Positions 10,572 through 21,548 of a DNA stretch of 64,000 nucleotides are shown here, one piece after another (positions within the stretch are counted from its first letter, which is position 1; the number at the start of each line of letters is the position of its first letter). This DNA is from Diploptera punctata (lineage: Eukaryota; Arthropoda; Insecta; Blattodea; Blaberidae), in NCBI GenBank assembly GCA_030220185.1, contig JASPKZ010003419.1:407501-471500 (forward strand). Direction: 5' to 3'. The position numbers and the translations under genes were made by a program. The notes under the pieces are model-generated. The model had not been told where the DNA came from and made no database searches. It saw only the letters and a list, made by a program, of their open reading frames with translations.

Positions 10572-11759
10572 ATGGCTGAAGTTAATTTTCATCTTACGGT
10601 GAAACCATTATTTCTCTTGTCGAGTATATTCGGTTTTGGTCCTGTTTCTTCTTTCAAAAGATATGAAAGAAACATATATACATGTCTTAACATCTTGTGG
10701 ATATTGCTTTGGGCACTTTCAATTATAGCTTTTATGGTTTTCGATCTTTATTTGACTCTAAAGGAAATAAAAACCCAACCAATAGCGTATCAGATAGTAA
10801 CAAATCTGTATTTGTTCTCTATTTTCATACCAATCATTATCAATTTACTAAACAACATTTATGTTCGAAATAATTTTCCAAGAATATTTTCAAAGTTTTG
10901 TGAAGCTGACAAAACACTGTTATCTAAATCAGATGTTATAATATACCGAAGAGAAAGATTTGTTTCTATTAAAGACATTATGATAGTAACAATCATTATT
11001 CTGTTTATTCAAATAGGTTCCTTTTTTATGTCTAGACATCATTCAATTGTGCGCATTATAATTATTCTTACTGAACAACTAACCTTGTTTCTCAACACTA
11101 TAGTTACATTACAATTCAAGTTCTGGGTCCGACAATTAAATCAAAGGTTAAAAATCATCAACAACTACCTCGTGAAATATACAAATCACCACGAAATAGA
11201 TATCATCAAATCGTCTCGACCAAACAAAGTAGTAAACTTCATAGAGTGCACAGATATTTCATCAAGAGAATTTGTGAAGCAGACGAGAGCCATCCAGTGG
11301 TTAAGACATGTTTACAGTGTTTTGTTTGAAGCAAAGGAACTTGTGAATTCTACATATGCAGTTCCAAACGTGTGTCAGTTGATCACGTGCTACGTGTCAT
11401 GTGTGAGTGCACTGTACTGGGGGATTGACGCTGTCTCCAGTCAGACAAACCAGTTAGAAGTTCTAGTGTGCTTCGTTATGTGTGCATATTCGTTGCTGTT
11501 ATTAGCGTGGGTTCTGCTGAACTGCCACAGGGCGCGTGAAGAAGCAAACAAGATAGTTATATACATTCAGAAAGTCACTGCAAACCCAAGTTTCCCTCAA
11601 TTCATTGAAGATGAACTGATGAAGTTTGTGTCACAGGTTAGAGACACACCTATTGAATTCACTCCCGGTGGACTTTTCACTCTGAACTTGTCACTCCTTT
11701 GCAGTACAATTGGAGTTATATGTACATACAGTGTTATCATGCTTCAGATTAGAGATTAG
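10572..11759 (+). CDS. Gustatory receptor, intact single-exon gene (Gr-A3)
   Basis: A 395-residue receptor, collinear without gaps with the products at 1711 and 28803. It starts M-A-E-V-N-F-H-L-T-V-K-P-L-F and ends T-Y-S-V-I-M-L-Q-I-R-D. All seven hydrophobic segments are kept. Differences from the paralogues concentrate in the second to fourth membrane segments and the short loops (for example F-M-S-R-H-H-S where Gr-A1 has W-M-F-G-F-H-S). Membrane segment 5, T-Y-A-V-P-N-V-C-Q-L, and the C-terminal 60 residues are almost invariant. That pattern is what one expects if ligand specificity varies while the channel core is held. The start is fixed by the paralogue alignment. Confidence 0.88.
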   Translation: MAEVNFHLTVKPLFLLSSIFGFGPVSSFKRYERNIYTCLNILWILLWALSIIAFMVFDLYLTLKEIKTQPIAYQIVTNLYLFSIFIPIIINLLNNIYVRNNFPRIFSKFCEADKTLLSKSDVIIYRRERFVSIKDIMIVTIIILFIQIGSFFMSRHHSIVRIIIILTEQLTLFLNTIVTLQFKFWVRQLNQRLKIINNYLVKYTNHHEIDIIKSSRPNKVVNFIECTDISSREFVKQTRAIQWLRHVYSVLFEAKELVNSTYAVPNVCQLITCYVSCVSALYWGIDAVSSQTNQLEVLVCFVMCAYSLLLLAWVLLNCHRAREEANKIVIYIQKVTANPSFPQFIEDELMKFVSQVRDTPIEFTPGGLFTLNLSLLCSTIGVICTYSVIMLQIRD

Positions 11760-11871
11760 AAGTTTCTTATATTAGGGGGGCACGTTACATTAACAAAACA
11801 CTATATCATCGAGTCAATTATTAAAATGTTTCGGTTCGCAGTTAAAACAAAATCATATATATATATATAAT

Positions 11872-12075
11872 CTGTCCGTGCAATCTGTAGAGAAATTCGC
11901 CAGCTTTCGGATGAGATATTTTTCTCGCTTGAAGCTCAAGAGCGAAATGAGTAATGTCTCGTGATCTGTTGTGACTCCTGCACTTCCATCAGCGGCCTCT
12001 TTGGTCGTTCATTTTTGCCCGCCTGCTGCGTACTTGGCTTATTCTGAGCAGCTTCTCTACAAATTCCATGGACAG
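11872..12075. mobile_element. Small foldback MITE
   Basis: The left end CTGTCCGTGCAATCTGTAGA and the right end TCTACAAATTCCATGGACAG are imperfect inverted repeats (about 20 of 23 positions pair) around about 160 bp of GC-richer non-coding sequence. It lies about 110 bp after the stop of Gr-A3, next to a short AT repeat. Confidence 0.65.
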
Positions 12076-12079
12076 ACTG

Positions 12080-12860
12080 TAGCTGTAAAATATTACTCAA
12101 TACTGGAATTTGAAACAACTTTTAGTAATTTATAGATATTCGCTTTTCTATTAAGAAGTATCAAATATATTAAACGAATATATAGATACAGGATACATTG
12201 TTATTTTAAGGTTAAAGGTAGATATAGCAATTTCCTTGTATTTTTGCCACAAAATAGGTAAAATTTGATATAATTTGTTTTCTTATTTATGTTTAAAAAT
12301 CCAAGGGAAAATTCTTCGTGAAGGACTTAAATCACGGGCCCCGACTATGAAGATTTTTGACTCGTAAAAGAATATCAGGTCTGAATTAGGAGACCTTACG
12401 GAACAAGAGTTTATTAAAAATATATATTTAAAAATCTGTACTTACAATATTAAGCCAATATGTGCAACATCTATATTATATTTAACGTCAGTTTTAAGTA
12501 TGAAAATAAACTTTGGTTTTAGTTTTCTCCATTTAGGTGCAATCTTTAATGTGTCGACATGAAATTCCACTCCAGAAACATATTTATAGTTGTGAACAGA
12601 AAGACAAATTCATGTAGAATAAGTGTGCAAAATTTGGAAAAACAGATCCATTAAAAACAGAAGAGCTGTTATTTATTTCGCGAAATTATATCCGCTACTG
12701 TATAAGTCACATTAACAAAACACTGTGCTTTCTTTAAGCTGTGAATTTGGTGCTTCAATCTCTGGTATCGGTTTGTAATTATTTATGCTTTTGTTTGAAT
12801 GTTCATGATTGTATTTATGAATATATTTGATGCTGTTTGGACATGTGATTGTGCATTATT
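12080..12860. other. AT-rich stretch, nothing recognised
   Basis: The first 200 bp resemble the 3' flank seen after the other Gr-A genes (TTTTTGCCACAAA.TAGGT near 12240, compare 18040). The rest holds no gene, RNA or clear repeat that I can support. Confidence 0.5.
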
Positions 12861-12864
12861 TAAC

Positions 12865-13300
12865 GCCTTCTTCTTCTTCTTCTTAAACTTAATTTGTAGG
12901 ATTTTCATCCTGTTTATTTCCAAAATCACTCCTCGGAGGAAGACGTATTGGATGTGCATTCACTGTCTATCCATCTCTTGGCTGGTCTTCCTCTTGTTCT
13001 TCTCCCGTCCATTGGTCTATCTTCTTTAGCTCTTTTTGCAAGCCGGTTTTCTTCCATTCTTTCTTTATGACCTTTCCAATATTTTCGTCTATCTATAATA
13101 AATTAGGTTATGTCTTGAATATGTCATTTGTCCCTAATTTCTATGTTGTGTATTTTATTAAATAATGTTTTCCCCTGAATAGTTCTTAAGATTTTCATTT
13201 CGCACGTGCTTATTATTTGTTTAGTTTTTGTTGTATAAGCCCTAGTTTCTGCTCCATATACGATAACTGGTCGAATTATCGTTTTGATTATTTAACGTAT
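12865..13300 (-). mobile_element. LINE fragment, C-terminal ORF2 region
   Basis: The minus strand gives I-I-R-P-V-I-V-Y-G-A-E-T-R, then R-R-K-Y-W-K-G-H-K-E-R-M-E-E-N-R-L and G-R-P-A-K-R-W, the usual end of an endonuclease/reverse-transcriptase polyprotein. It belongs to a family distinct from the RTE copies at 6838 and 32340, closer to 22490-23410. A CTT run (12869-12886) marks its 3' end. Several stops are present. Confidence 0.65.
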
Positions 13301-13454
13301 ATTACATAAATGTATAAACGACATAGCTGGCAGGCACATACAGAGAGAGACATCTACCATCAATTAAGAGAAACTATTTTCACTGTGGCATCTATTTCAT
13401 CTGTGAACTAAAATGATTATTATCAGTGAATGTTTGATACAAGAGGTTCTCAAA

Positions 13455-15140
13455 CAGCGAACCGACAACTTTACATCATTGGCACCATTGAACGCGCAGG
13501 TTGATGGCGACCGGACATATGCTCTACAAAAAAATCTCTATTTTGAATTTATGTTTTCCAATTACACCCTGTGCAGTTCTCCTCCCTCCAATCATGGTTA
13601 ATTTTATTCTCCCACCTCATTTGTGACCTTCTTATTGAGAGCTTCCCTTCTGTTTTTCCTACAAGACGTTTCCGTGACCACCTTTAATTCCATATTCGGT
13701 TCAGACGTCTTGTCGATCGCAGTCTACGACAATCAACTATTGTTATTATAGTGCAGCCGCCCAGTCTTCGGATCTGACATTTTGACGACAGTGTTGCCGA
13801 TATGGATATTCAGTGGGAGGGGCCGCTTTATGTACCACGCGGAATATTAAATCATAGCACTTTCTGTTTATCTAGAACGTAAATATTAGTAATAAATGAT
13901 CATTTTATTACGCGAAATTGAAAACGAAATAAAAGTATGAGATTTCTCATTTATCGCTACGAAACACGCTATTCTCGAAAATATTCACAATTCTAATAAA
14001 TTCACGAAAAAACAATTCCATACATCACTTCAAAACTATGTTAAATGCATAAAGAACATAATTTTTATTTTTAAAAACCCTTCTCATCTATCGTTAAAAT
14101 AAAAATCTTACCTTTACCGTTGTTAATCAAGAGGAAAGACGTCACAATCTTCGTATATATCATTTTCTGCCTCATCACAACCGATAAATAAATTCTCGGC
14201 TTTGACTCGTATAAGAGCCGATTTTCGTTTTTGATTCAAATGAGTCACTCGCCATATTAAATCAATAAGGGACTGAAGCTGTACTGTTAACAGTTAATCA
14301 CAAGAGTGAAGCAGCAAACAAACACACTCTGTACTGCAACTGAAGCCACGTGGTTAGCAGAAATACAGCCGACAACATCGCAGGAATATCAAAACATACG
14401 AGCGGCGTCAACAGCAGTGATTGGTTGTAGCAGACGCTCACTCACACTCAGCTATTTTCGTATTTGTAGGTATTTGTTTATATTATTAGTTTTATTTTTT
14501 TATTCATGGAAAAATAATGCACGTACGGCCAAGCAGGCCCGTGCGAAATGTAAATGCATATGTATTTTCTTTATTCTGAAAAAAAAGGCAATAAATTCCA
14601 TTCTATTGGCAGTAGAGGACGAGTTTCTCCCCTTGCCCCTCATGCAACCTAAACTTCAGAACCGCAGATAGAGTGGCCAGAGCGTACATCTGGTTTCCCA
14701 TAAAGATCATGTAGCTCACTGTTTGTAGTATTCTCCATTCATTTGAATATTTTTCTCTCTTCGACCCACAAATATTCCAAAGAACTTTATTCTCAAATAC
14801 TACTAATATTTTCTCCCCACTTAAAGTAAATGTCCATCTTCCATAGCCACGTTACATAACTGGAATAATAACGGTTTTATATATTTTGGTTTAACTTTGT
14901 TTTGTGAAAAGTTATCATGACAAGAATCCCTATAATCCATAATAGGATCTGTTTCCATAACAGAGCATATGTTCAAATTCTTTCTGCTCATCGTTGCTTC
15001 TTGTAATTATTGTTTCTATGTATTTCAATTCAGCCACTTTTTCAAAATTGTCCTAATTTGTCATAAATTGTCCAATTCTGTTACCATGTATAATGTATTT
15101 CTACGTGTGACCATACAATTAGTTTCTATTGTTGTTTACT
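13455..15140 (-). mobile_element. RTE-like LINE split by a MITE
   Basis: 13455-13750 and 14690-15140 are consecutive parts of one minus-strand copy of the RTE-like LINE. The first part matches the 3' region (CTCCCACCTCATT.., CGCAGTCTACGA..) and the second continues from ATCTGGTTTCCCATAAAGA. A non-autonomous DNA element (13753-14690) was inserted between them. The LINE and its 3' flank (13310-13450) correspond to 25375-26790, showing that the copy was duplicated together with the receptor downstream. Confidence 0.75.
13753..14690. mobile_element. Non-autonomous DNA element with imperfect inverted ends
   Basis: The left end CAGCC.CCCAGTCTTCGGATC and the right end (..AACTTCAGAACCGCAGATAG AGTGGCCAG) are imperfect inverted repeats and match the ends of the shorter element at 31698-31979. 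Both carry the GTGTTGCCGATATGGATAT segment beside one end and a block near the other end (CAGTAGAGG.CGAGTTTCTCC). A 121-codon open frame at 14306-14671 is low-complexity and probably not a gene. Confidence 0.7.
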
Positions 15141-15156
15141 TGCTTCGTTATATATG

Positions 15157-15299
15157 TACTGTGCGTCCAAGCGATTAAGCAGTATGTGATGAGGGCGCTG
15201 TATTTGTTTTAACCTGATTCTGGTGTGCACTTAATTATGTATGTATTGTGGTGCAGTTCATCAAGTCGCCACTCTGTATCATTGTTTTGACGCATGGTA
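15157..15299. mobile_element. Cassette MITE, copy 4
   Basis: TACTGTGCGTCCAAGCGATT on the left and a mutated partner (TTGTTTTGACGCATGGTA) on the right flank the common interior. It abuts the LINE remnant on its left and the conserved receptor flank (CTCTGCGTGTTAGTATGC) on its right, the same order as at 185 and 26819. Confidence 0.75.
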
Positions 15300-15669
15300 A
15301 TGCTTTATTTTATGCGTCATATCGTATCGATCCGTAAATTGTCACCAAATTGTATTATTTATTTATCAAGCAACAAAACAACTAATTCTGTGTAACTCTG
15401 CGTGTTAGTATGCAAGTTCGTTTAATTGTTTATCTCAATATCACTATATATAAATATTACAACAAGTTCAGTAGAGACGAGTTATACCACTGCATTTCAA
15501 GCCAAAGCAATTTACAGGCGCACCATTATTATATGATTACATCATCAAACTTTGTACAGATCACTAGATTATAAATTACACACACAAACTCTATCAAAGT
15601 CATGTAACAATTTTTTTCACAAAAAATATAATTTATAAATTATACGACAACAAACATTGCATTAGTAGC

Positions 15670-16125
15670 TTTTGAAGAGCATAGAATAAACATGTGTGTA
15701 GAGACTTTTCAAACGAAAGACGTTGAAAAAATAGGAGCGAAGTGGATTTTCATATGAAACACGTACAATGGACATGTGCGACGACAGTTTTAGTAAAAAT
15801 ACAGAACGTAAACTTTTATTTGCTGCAAAAGACTATATTTTTATACTAAGATCATACAATAAAGATGTTCTTGGAAAATTGACACATAAATATAAAGCAT
15901 ACAAGAAACATGTGCGAAGCAGAATTCTCTTATCAAATGCCAGTAGAATAAATAGTGCGGAAAAAATTATATGAATCAGGGAAAGAGTAACATTTGCAAA
16001 AGTAATTTCTGATGAAACAAATAAAACCAAATGGTTGCTAAGGGAGATTTTGATATGAAACTAATTAAAATAAACATGGACGAAGATAATTTCCCCACGA
16101 CATACATAACAACAACAAAAGGGCG
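15670..16125 (+). repeat. Start-codon minisatellite 4
   Basis: About ten degenerate 40-42 bp units (..CATAGAATAAACATGTGTG.., ..TAAACATGGACGAAGATAAT..) run up to the ruined start region of the receptor pseudogene at 16126. It is preceded by the conserved flank from 15300 to 15660. Confidence 0.7.
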
Positions 16126-17330
16126 AAGTGAATTTTCATCCTTTCAGTGAACACCCATATTGTGTTTCTCTTGTCGAGAATATTCGGTTTGGACGCCTGT
16201 TGATTCTTTCAACAGCTATCAGACGAAGAAGCAACATACCTGTCTTAATATTGTTCTGACCCGACATTGCTTTGGACGCTTTCAATTATAGCTTTTGTAG
16301 TTTTCGAATGCATTAATGGCTTTACATGAAGTTATTAACAATCCAACCAATAGGACATCAGCTATCATCAATTCTGTCATTTATTTGTACTATTTTCCTA
16401 GCATGCCTCATCAATTTATTAAATAACATTTTTGTGAGAAATAATTTTCCAAGAATATTTTCAAAGTTTTGTGAAGCTGACAAAATACTGTTGTCTAAAT
16501 CAGATGGTATAATATACCGAAGAGAAAGATTGGTTTCCATTAAAGACATTATGATCTTAGTCATCATTACTGTGTTTACACAAATAGGTTTCAGTTGGAT
16601 GAATGGCTTTCATTCAATTGTACACATTTTGATTTATAATCTTGAACAGTTACCATTTTTTCTCAACACTATAGTTACATTACAGTTCAAGTTCTGGGTC
16701 CGACAATTGAATCAAAGGTTAAAAATCATCAACAACTACCTTGTGAAACACACAAATCACCACCAAGCAGAAATCATCAAATCATTTCGACCAAACGAAG
16801 TTGTAAGCTTCATAGATTGCAAAGATATTTCATCTAGATATTTTGTTAAGCACCTAAAAGACATCCAGTGGTTAAGGTATGTTTACAGTGTTTTGTTTGA
16901 AGCAAAGCAACTTGTGAATTCTACATATGCAGTTCCAAACGTGTGTCAGTTGATCACGTGCTATGTGACGTGTGTGGGTGCTCTGTACTGGGGGATCCAC
17001 GCTGTTTCCAGTCATACAGGTCAAATACAAGCGACAGTGTACTTTGTGGTATGTTCTTATGCATTGCTGTTATTAGCGTGGGTGTTGCTGAACTGTCATA
17101 TGGCGTGTGAAGAAGCAAACAAGATAATTGTATACATTCAGAAAGTTATTGCAAACCCAAGTTTTACTCAATTTACTGAAGATGAACTGATGAAGTTCGT
17201 GTCACAGGTTAGAGACACACCTATTGAATTCAGTCCATGTGGACTTTTCACTCTAAACTTGTCACTCCTTTGCAGTACAATTGGAGTTATTTGTACATAC
17301 AGTGTTATCATGCTTCAGATTGGTGATTAG
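16126..17330 (+). pseudogene. Gustatory receptor, N-terminus disrupted by many small insertions (Gr-A4)
   Basis: From 16326 the frame is open for 334 codons and matches residues 62-395 of the Gr-A receptors, ending T-Y-S-V-I-M-L-Q-I-G-D, with membrane segments 2-7 complete. The sequence upstream (16126-16325) still aligns with the first 61 codons, but it lacks the ATG and carries an extra 1-7 bases roughly every 10 bases, without comparable substitutions elsewhere. Membrane segment 1 is therefore unreadable. A decayed gene would normally show damage throughout. The sharp boundary suggests either a recent local event or uncorrected long-read sequence. As it stands it is a pseudogene or an N-truncated receptor. 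Confidence 0.8.
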
Positions 17331-17394
17331 AGGTTTTGTTACATCGGGGGGGGGGGGTGTTCCATTAGCAAAACACTATTTTACTGTTAATTAA

Positions 17395-17825
17395 ATAAAA
17401 ATAAAACGTAGTTTTATTTGATTTTCATATTTATTATATAATTCAGTGACAGCTGTTTCGGTACACTGTACCTTCTTCAGACATGTTAACAAGTTATGAA
17501 TTGTGTTCCAACTGATCTACGCAACAATACAACAATATTTATTTAATTTTTTTTAATTTAACAAAGGGGATTAAATAAAAAATTAAGAAAATAAAAAAAG
17601 ATTAAATAAATATTGGTGCTATTTGCTTGCTTAGATCAGTTGCCGAACACACTTCCATAATTTGTTAAGCTGTCTGGAAATGAAAAAGGTTTACAGTGAC
17701 CCTCACCGAAACAGCTGCTCACTGAATTTATATAATAAATAGTGAAATTCGAATAAAACTACGTTTTATTTTTATTTAATTAATAAATATGGATTTTCAT
17801 CAAGTAAACAGCAACTCAATTGATT
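17395..17825. mobile_element. Foldback element with about 75-bp inverted repeats
   Basis: The left arm (..AAAACGTAGTTTTAT.., ..CAGTGACAGCTGTTTCGG) and the right arm (CCGAAACAGCTGCTCACTG.., ..ATAAAACTACGTTTTAT..) are inverted copies over roughly 75 bp. It lies 60 bp after the stop of Gr-A4. ACTATTTTACTGTTAATTA (from 17375) and ACTATTTTACTGTGTTAAT (from 17826) look like a long target duplication of about 19-21 bp. Confidence 0.8.
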
Positions 17826-18059
17826 ACTATTTTACTGTGTTAATTATTTAAATGTGTGAATCGGCAGTGCAAATAAAATCATATATACATGTAATGTATT
17901 AGTCTATATTGGAATTTAGGACAACTTTAAGTGATTTATAGATGTTCGCTTATTATTAAAAATGTTAAATATATTAATTCAATGCATAGTTTACTGTCGT
18001 TTTAAGGATGAAGGGTATGGATAGCAATTTTCTTGTATTTTTGCCACAAAGTAGGTGAA

Positions 18060-18400
18060 ATTTTATATTTTTTTATATATACAACTTTCCTCATTAGAGG
18101 ATTGCTTCAAGGACAAAGTGATACAGACAATTCATTTTTTGAATTGATGAAATACATTTTGTAAATACATTTTAAAAAATTCAAATTGTAGGCCTAATTG
18201 AAGTAAACGTACTACAAAGTAGAAATTTTGTAAATATGGTTTGTTAACATTTAAATTGATCCTGTAATGGCAGCGATGGCAATTTTAGAAAGATATACCC
18301 TGTCCAAATCTAAGGAATTCCAAAATTTGGCTAAGAATCCTGGTATAGTACCTCTTGCCCCGATCATCAATCCTGTGACAGTTACACTATCTAGTTGGTA
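18060..18400 (-). mobile_element. LINE remnant, C-terminal end of the reverse-transcriptase ORF (copy 2)
   Basis: Nearly identical to 3955-4275. The minus strand reads V-T-G-L-M-I-G-A-R-G-T-I-P-G-F-L-A-K-F. The two copies share both the coding part and the TCATTAGAGGATTG 3' part. The copy stops where the next element begins (18405). Confidence 0.6.
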
Positions 18401-18404
18401 TTTA

Positions 18405-18870
18405 TCATAAGTAATGCCACGAGTGATTTCCAAATTATCGATAAATTCACGACTCACGAAGTGAGGAGTGAATTTATCTAGAGAATTTGGAAATCAAGAG
18501 TGGCATTTGTTAGGACTATTTAACGAATAAAATTAAGCTGTTTACTCACAAATCATTATTTAACTATAGTTATTTTAAAATATTTATATATTTAATGTAA
18601 ACGGCGATGTTTGAAAACAAATGAGAAACGATAGGTACGCTTCTACTGCTTCTTTTGTTTATCACTGTAACCAGATCATACTATTTATTGCCAAAGGAAC
18701 GCAATATTGTAAGGAGGAGCTTTCTTTAATATCGTAATTATAACACTGATAAATATTTGGTGAAACACGACTCTGATTGGTTGTAATACAGAAATCATTG
18801 AAACGTGATTGGTCAATGACTCCCATTTGGGGCATGAGTTAAATAGTCTTTGTAATAGTCAACTGTCGGC
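18405..18870. mobile_element. Non-autonomous DNA element, copy 2
   Basis: Shorter relative of 875-1630. Its left part forms a hairpin: AATGCCACGAGTGATTTCC (18413) pairs with GGAAATCAAGAGTGGCATT (18489), around GATAAATTCACGACTCACGA. The interior shares TTGCCAAAGGAACGCAATAT and the CATTTGGGGCATGAGTTAAA end with copy 1. Confidence 0.65.
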
Positions 18871-18993
18871 TCATGTATGACTTTCTTTTCAGAGTCAACT
18901 CCCTCAGGTTGGCCACTAAGATTCTCAAAACGAATTGTAGGATCTAATATCATACCAATTTTAGAAGATGGTCTAAATGCAATAATATCTATT

Positions 18994-18995
<2 letters not shown>

Positions 18996-19044
<49 letters not shown>
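18996..19044. repeat. (AT)n microsatellite
   Basis: About 24 uninterrupted TA dinucleotides. Open frames through it on both strands encode only I-Y repeats. Shorter (AT)n runs occur at about 39720, 40220, 42722 and 47468. Confidence 0.98.
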
Positions 19045-19046
<2 letters not shown>

Positions 19047-19757
19047 TGATTCATGTTTAAAAAAACCGAGGGACAAGTCCTCCCGAAGGTTTTAACCAAG
19101 GGTCTCAACTGTGAAGAATTTGGAGTGTTTTTCCCAAGTTTGAAAGATACAGTACTCAGTTTTATAGAATAGAGAAATTTATTTGTTCAATGTTTGAAAA
19201 AAATTGTAAAATTATTTATAGTTGACGCTATAGGTCAACGAACCACGTGTAGTTTTCGTTAGACGGGAGGTAATTCCTGAACTCACTGTTTTATGGTAAA
19301 GTTTTATGCAAACATAGTTAAAATATTTAGCTGGACTTGGCTGAAACTGTTGTTTCTTGAATTTAAGGGCCCTTATAGAGTACGAACAATGAAAAAGTTT
19401 TACTTTATATTGGGTCACACAACATAATATATATTTCTCCACCCTCTTCCAAATTTTTAATTAAAACTTACAATTTTTATTAATGGCGATACAATGTTTG
19501 TGGATGACGAGCTTGTTGAAACTTAAGACGCTTTCCTCAGAATATATTTTTTCAATACAAAAACACAACATCTCTAGAACAGTTTGTTGGATTTGAATAC
19601 AATTTTGCACAAGTCTGCAACAGTCCGAGATCCGGCTGCTAGATCACTACGTTCAGCGAGTGTACCAACAAAATAATTTTTTTTTCATAAAATTGTGAAT
19701 TGCTGAATATATTTTTGCCGAGTTGCCTATTAACATTCGGCCGCCAGTATGTTTAAG

Positions 19758-20082
19758 TCCACCGCTGTGGTCTCGAGGTAGCGTGCTGCCTTGTCACGCA
19801 GCGGGCCCGGGTTCAATCCCCGGTCGGGGTAGTTTTTCTGGGTGAGGTTTTTCCTCACTTGTAAGACAAATGTCAGGAAAACTTTAAGGCCCAAACGGTC
19901 CCCGAAATCATATGGCCTTCATCATCATCATCCTTATCATTATCATCATCATTCAACGGTGTGGAAAGCAACGGGAAGCTACCACACCTACAATTCCCTA
20001 GTAAAGCTGCAAGCATAGCATGAAAATGCTATGATTACAGTGAAGGACCTGCCTTCGGGCAGAATTACTATGGATGGATGGA
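19758..20082 (+). mobile_element. tRNA-derived SINE, family A (full length)
   Basis: tRNA-like head with A box (TGTGGTCTCGAGGTAGCG) and B box (GGGTTCAATCCCCGG), then a body with GTGAGGTTTTTCCTCAC, CCCAAACGGTCCCCG and a (CAT)n stretch, ending in a GGAT tail. TATGTTTAA at 19748 and 20083 is the target-site duplication. Other copies lie at 25562, 34258, 40486, 51687 and 53938, with a diverged one near 44515. Confidence 0.9.
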
Positions 20083-20089
20083 TATGTTT

Positions 20090-20829
20090 AATTAAAATAT
20101 TATTTATTTATTTATTCGAAATAGTTTGATTCATTTGTTATTAAAATAAATTATAATCCAGTTCGCAGAAATCGATGTATAGAGCTTGAAAAGTTTTGGT
20201 TGTCATTGCACACTTGGCCGTAAGTCTCCTCGCGGCAACAGCAGGCTGTGACACCAATCAGTAATAAATGGCGGTAAGTACGTGTTTATTGTTTTATATT
20301 GTTCCCTTGCAGCGGGAAGTAAAACCACTGCCCTCTATGTATACTACGTACAATGTATATACAAAAATATATCCAAAAGGTAGTGTTAATATACATTATA
20401 CGAAAGAAATCGCTGCATTTTAAATTAACTGAACTTTATTTGAAACAATATAAAACAATAAATACGTACAACTGTTTGCTTGAATATATGACACTGGTTA
20501 CTGACGATGTATTCTATTGTTTAACCGTTGATGAATGTATTTACGAATTTATTAAATTTGATGCTGTGCAGTTGCACTTGTGAATGTATAAACGGCCCCT
20601 CAAAACCCAACCTCAGTGGTCCACGTCCCGAGGGAGCCTATTGGGGTGATGTACGGTGGGGGCTAGTTTCCCCGGTAGCCGAGAAGGCCCAATAGGAATC
20701 CCGAAAACCGGCAAATGAGGCTCTGGTTACGTCCTCCAAATGCGGGGGTTGGCGAAGTGCTGACAACCCGTTCCATAAAAAAATAAGAGAAGGATGCGGG
20801 ATGTTACCAACATTGTTCAAGATATATTT
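20090..20829. other. Unassigned sequence; possible LINE 5' region at 20590-20829
   Basis: 20090-20590 holds nothing I can name; a 76-codon frame (20353-20583) has no recognisable features. 20590-20829 is GC-richer (CCCGAGGGAGCCTATTGG.., GCTGACAACCCGTTCCATAA) and resembles leader sequence of insect LINEs, but no protein supports it. Confidence 0.35.
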
Positions 20830-21125
20830 ACTTAGGCTTTCACGGCCGGAGTTACTATGATGATCTTGTAGAAGTTTTCCGGGCTGTTGGCCGTTGTCTT
20901 GAGGCTTGTAGTTCCCCGACGTTTCGCCAGAGACTGCGTCCGGCATCCTCAAGGGTTGTCTTGAGACTGGCAATTTTGTCGACTACCTGCCATAGTTATA
21001 CATTTATCCACGACGTGTTCCCTGCGCGGTCCGTTACTCCGGACGCAGTCTCTGGCGAAACGTCGGGGAATCAAAAGCCTCAAGACCACGACCAACAGCC
21101 CGGAAATCTTCTACAAGATAATTGT
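20830..21125. mobile_element. Inverted-repeat element containing ACGTCGGGGAA arms (copy 1)
   Basis: The left arm (20861-20946, ..CCCGACGTTTCGCCAGAGAC..) and the right arm (21035-21119, GTCTCTGGCGAAACGTCGGG..) are inverted copies of about 85 bp around a 90-bp centre. A single-arm relative is at 52485-52705. No coding capacity. Confidence 0.75.
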
Positions 21126-21199
21126 TCAAGATATTTTTACAAAATGTATTAGTGAAATGGAATACGTACTGTAGGGGAGCGGGACCATTTACTGCACAA

Positions 21200-21540
21200 T
21201 CTATTATTCGCTGAGACCAGATTGTAACAGGAGAAGAAAAAGAAGATATAAAATATATGATTAGAAATTAGTGGATGCATCTGAAGTAGGAGGACTAAAA
21301 ATAAATTATATTAAAACAGAATATTTGGTAATCGTAGAAAATTCAGAACACGTACAAATAAGTAATATGGTAATTAAATGTGTCGAATAATTTAAATATA
21401 TCGGTTCTGTAATAGATAAATCTGGTACTTGTGAAAAATGTATTAACAGAGTAAATTGTGCAAGGAAGGCGATTAGATCCCTGAATGGTCGATTATGGAA
21501 CAGGAATCCGACCAGAAAAACAATAAACAATAGTTTTAAA
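21200..21540 (+). mobile_element. LINE fragment (reverse-transcriptase connection region)
   Basis: In broken + strand frames it reads E-F-K-Y-I-G-S-V-I-D-K-S-G-T-C and N-C-A-R-K-A-I-R-S-L-N-G-R-L-W, the K-Y-L-G segment that follows the reverse-transcriptase palm in non-LTR elements. It stops at the foldback element beginning at 21549. Confidence 0.55.
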
Positions 21541-21548
21541 AAACTAAA

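Noticed and set aside
14306..14671. 121-codon open frame
   Set aside because: Lies within a non-autonomous DNA element, without family features or matching composition.
18813..19095. Open frames of 72-87 codons on both strands
   Set aside because: They run through an (AT)n microsatellite and encode I-Y repeats.
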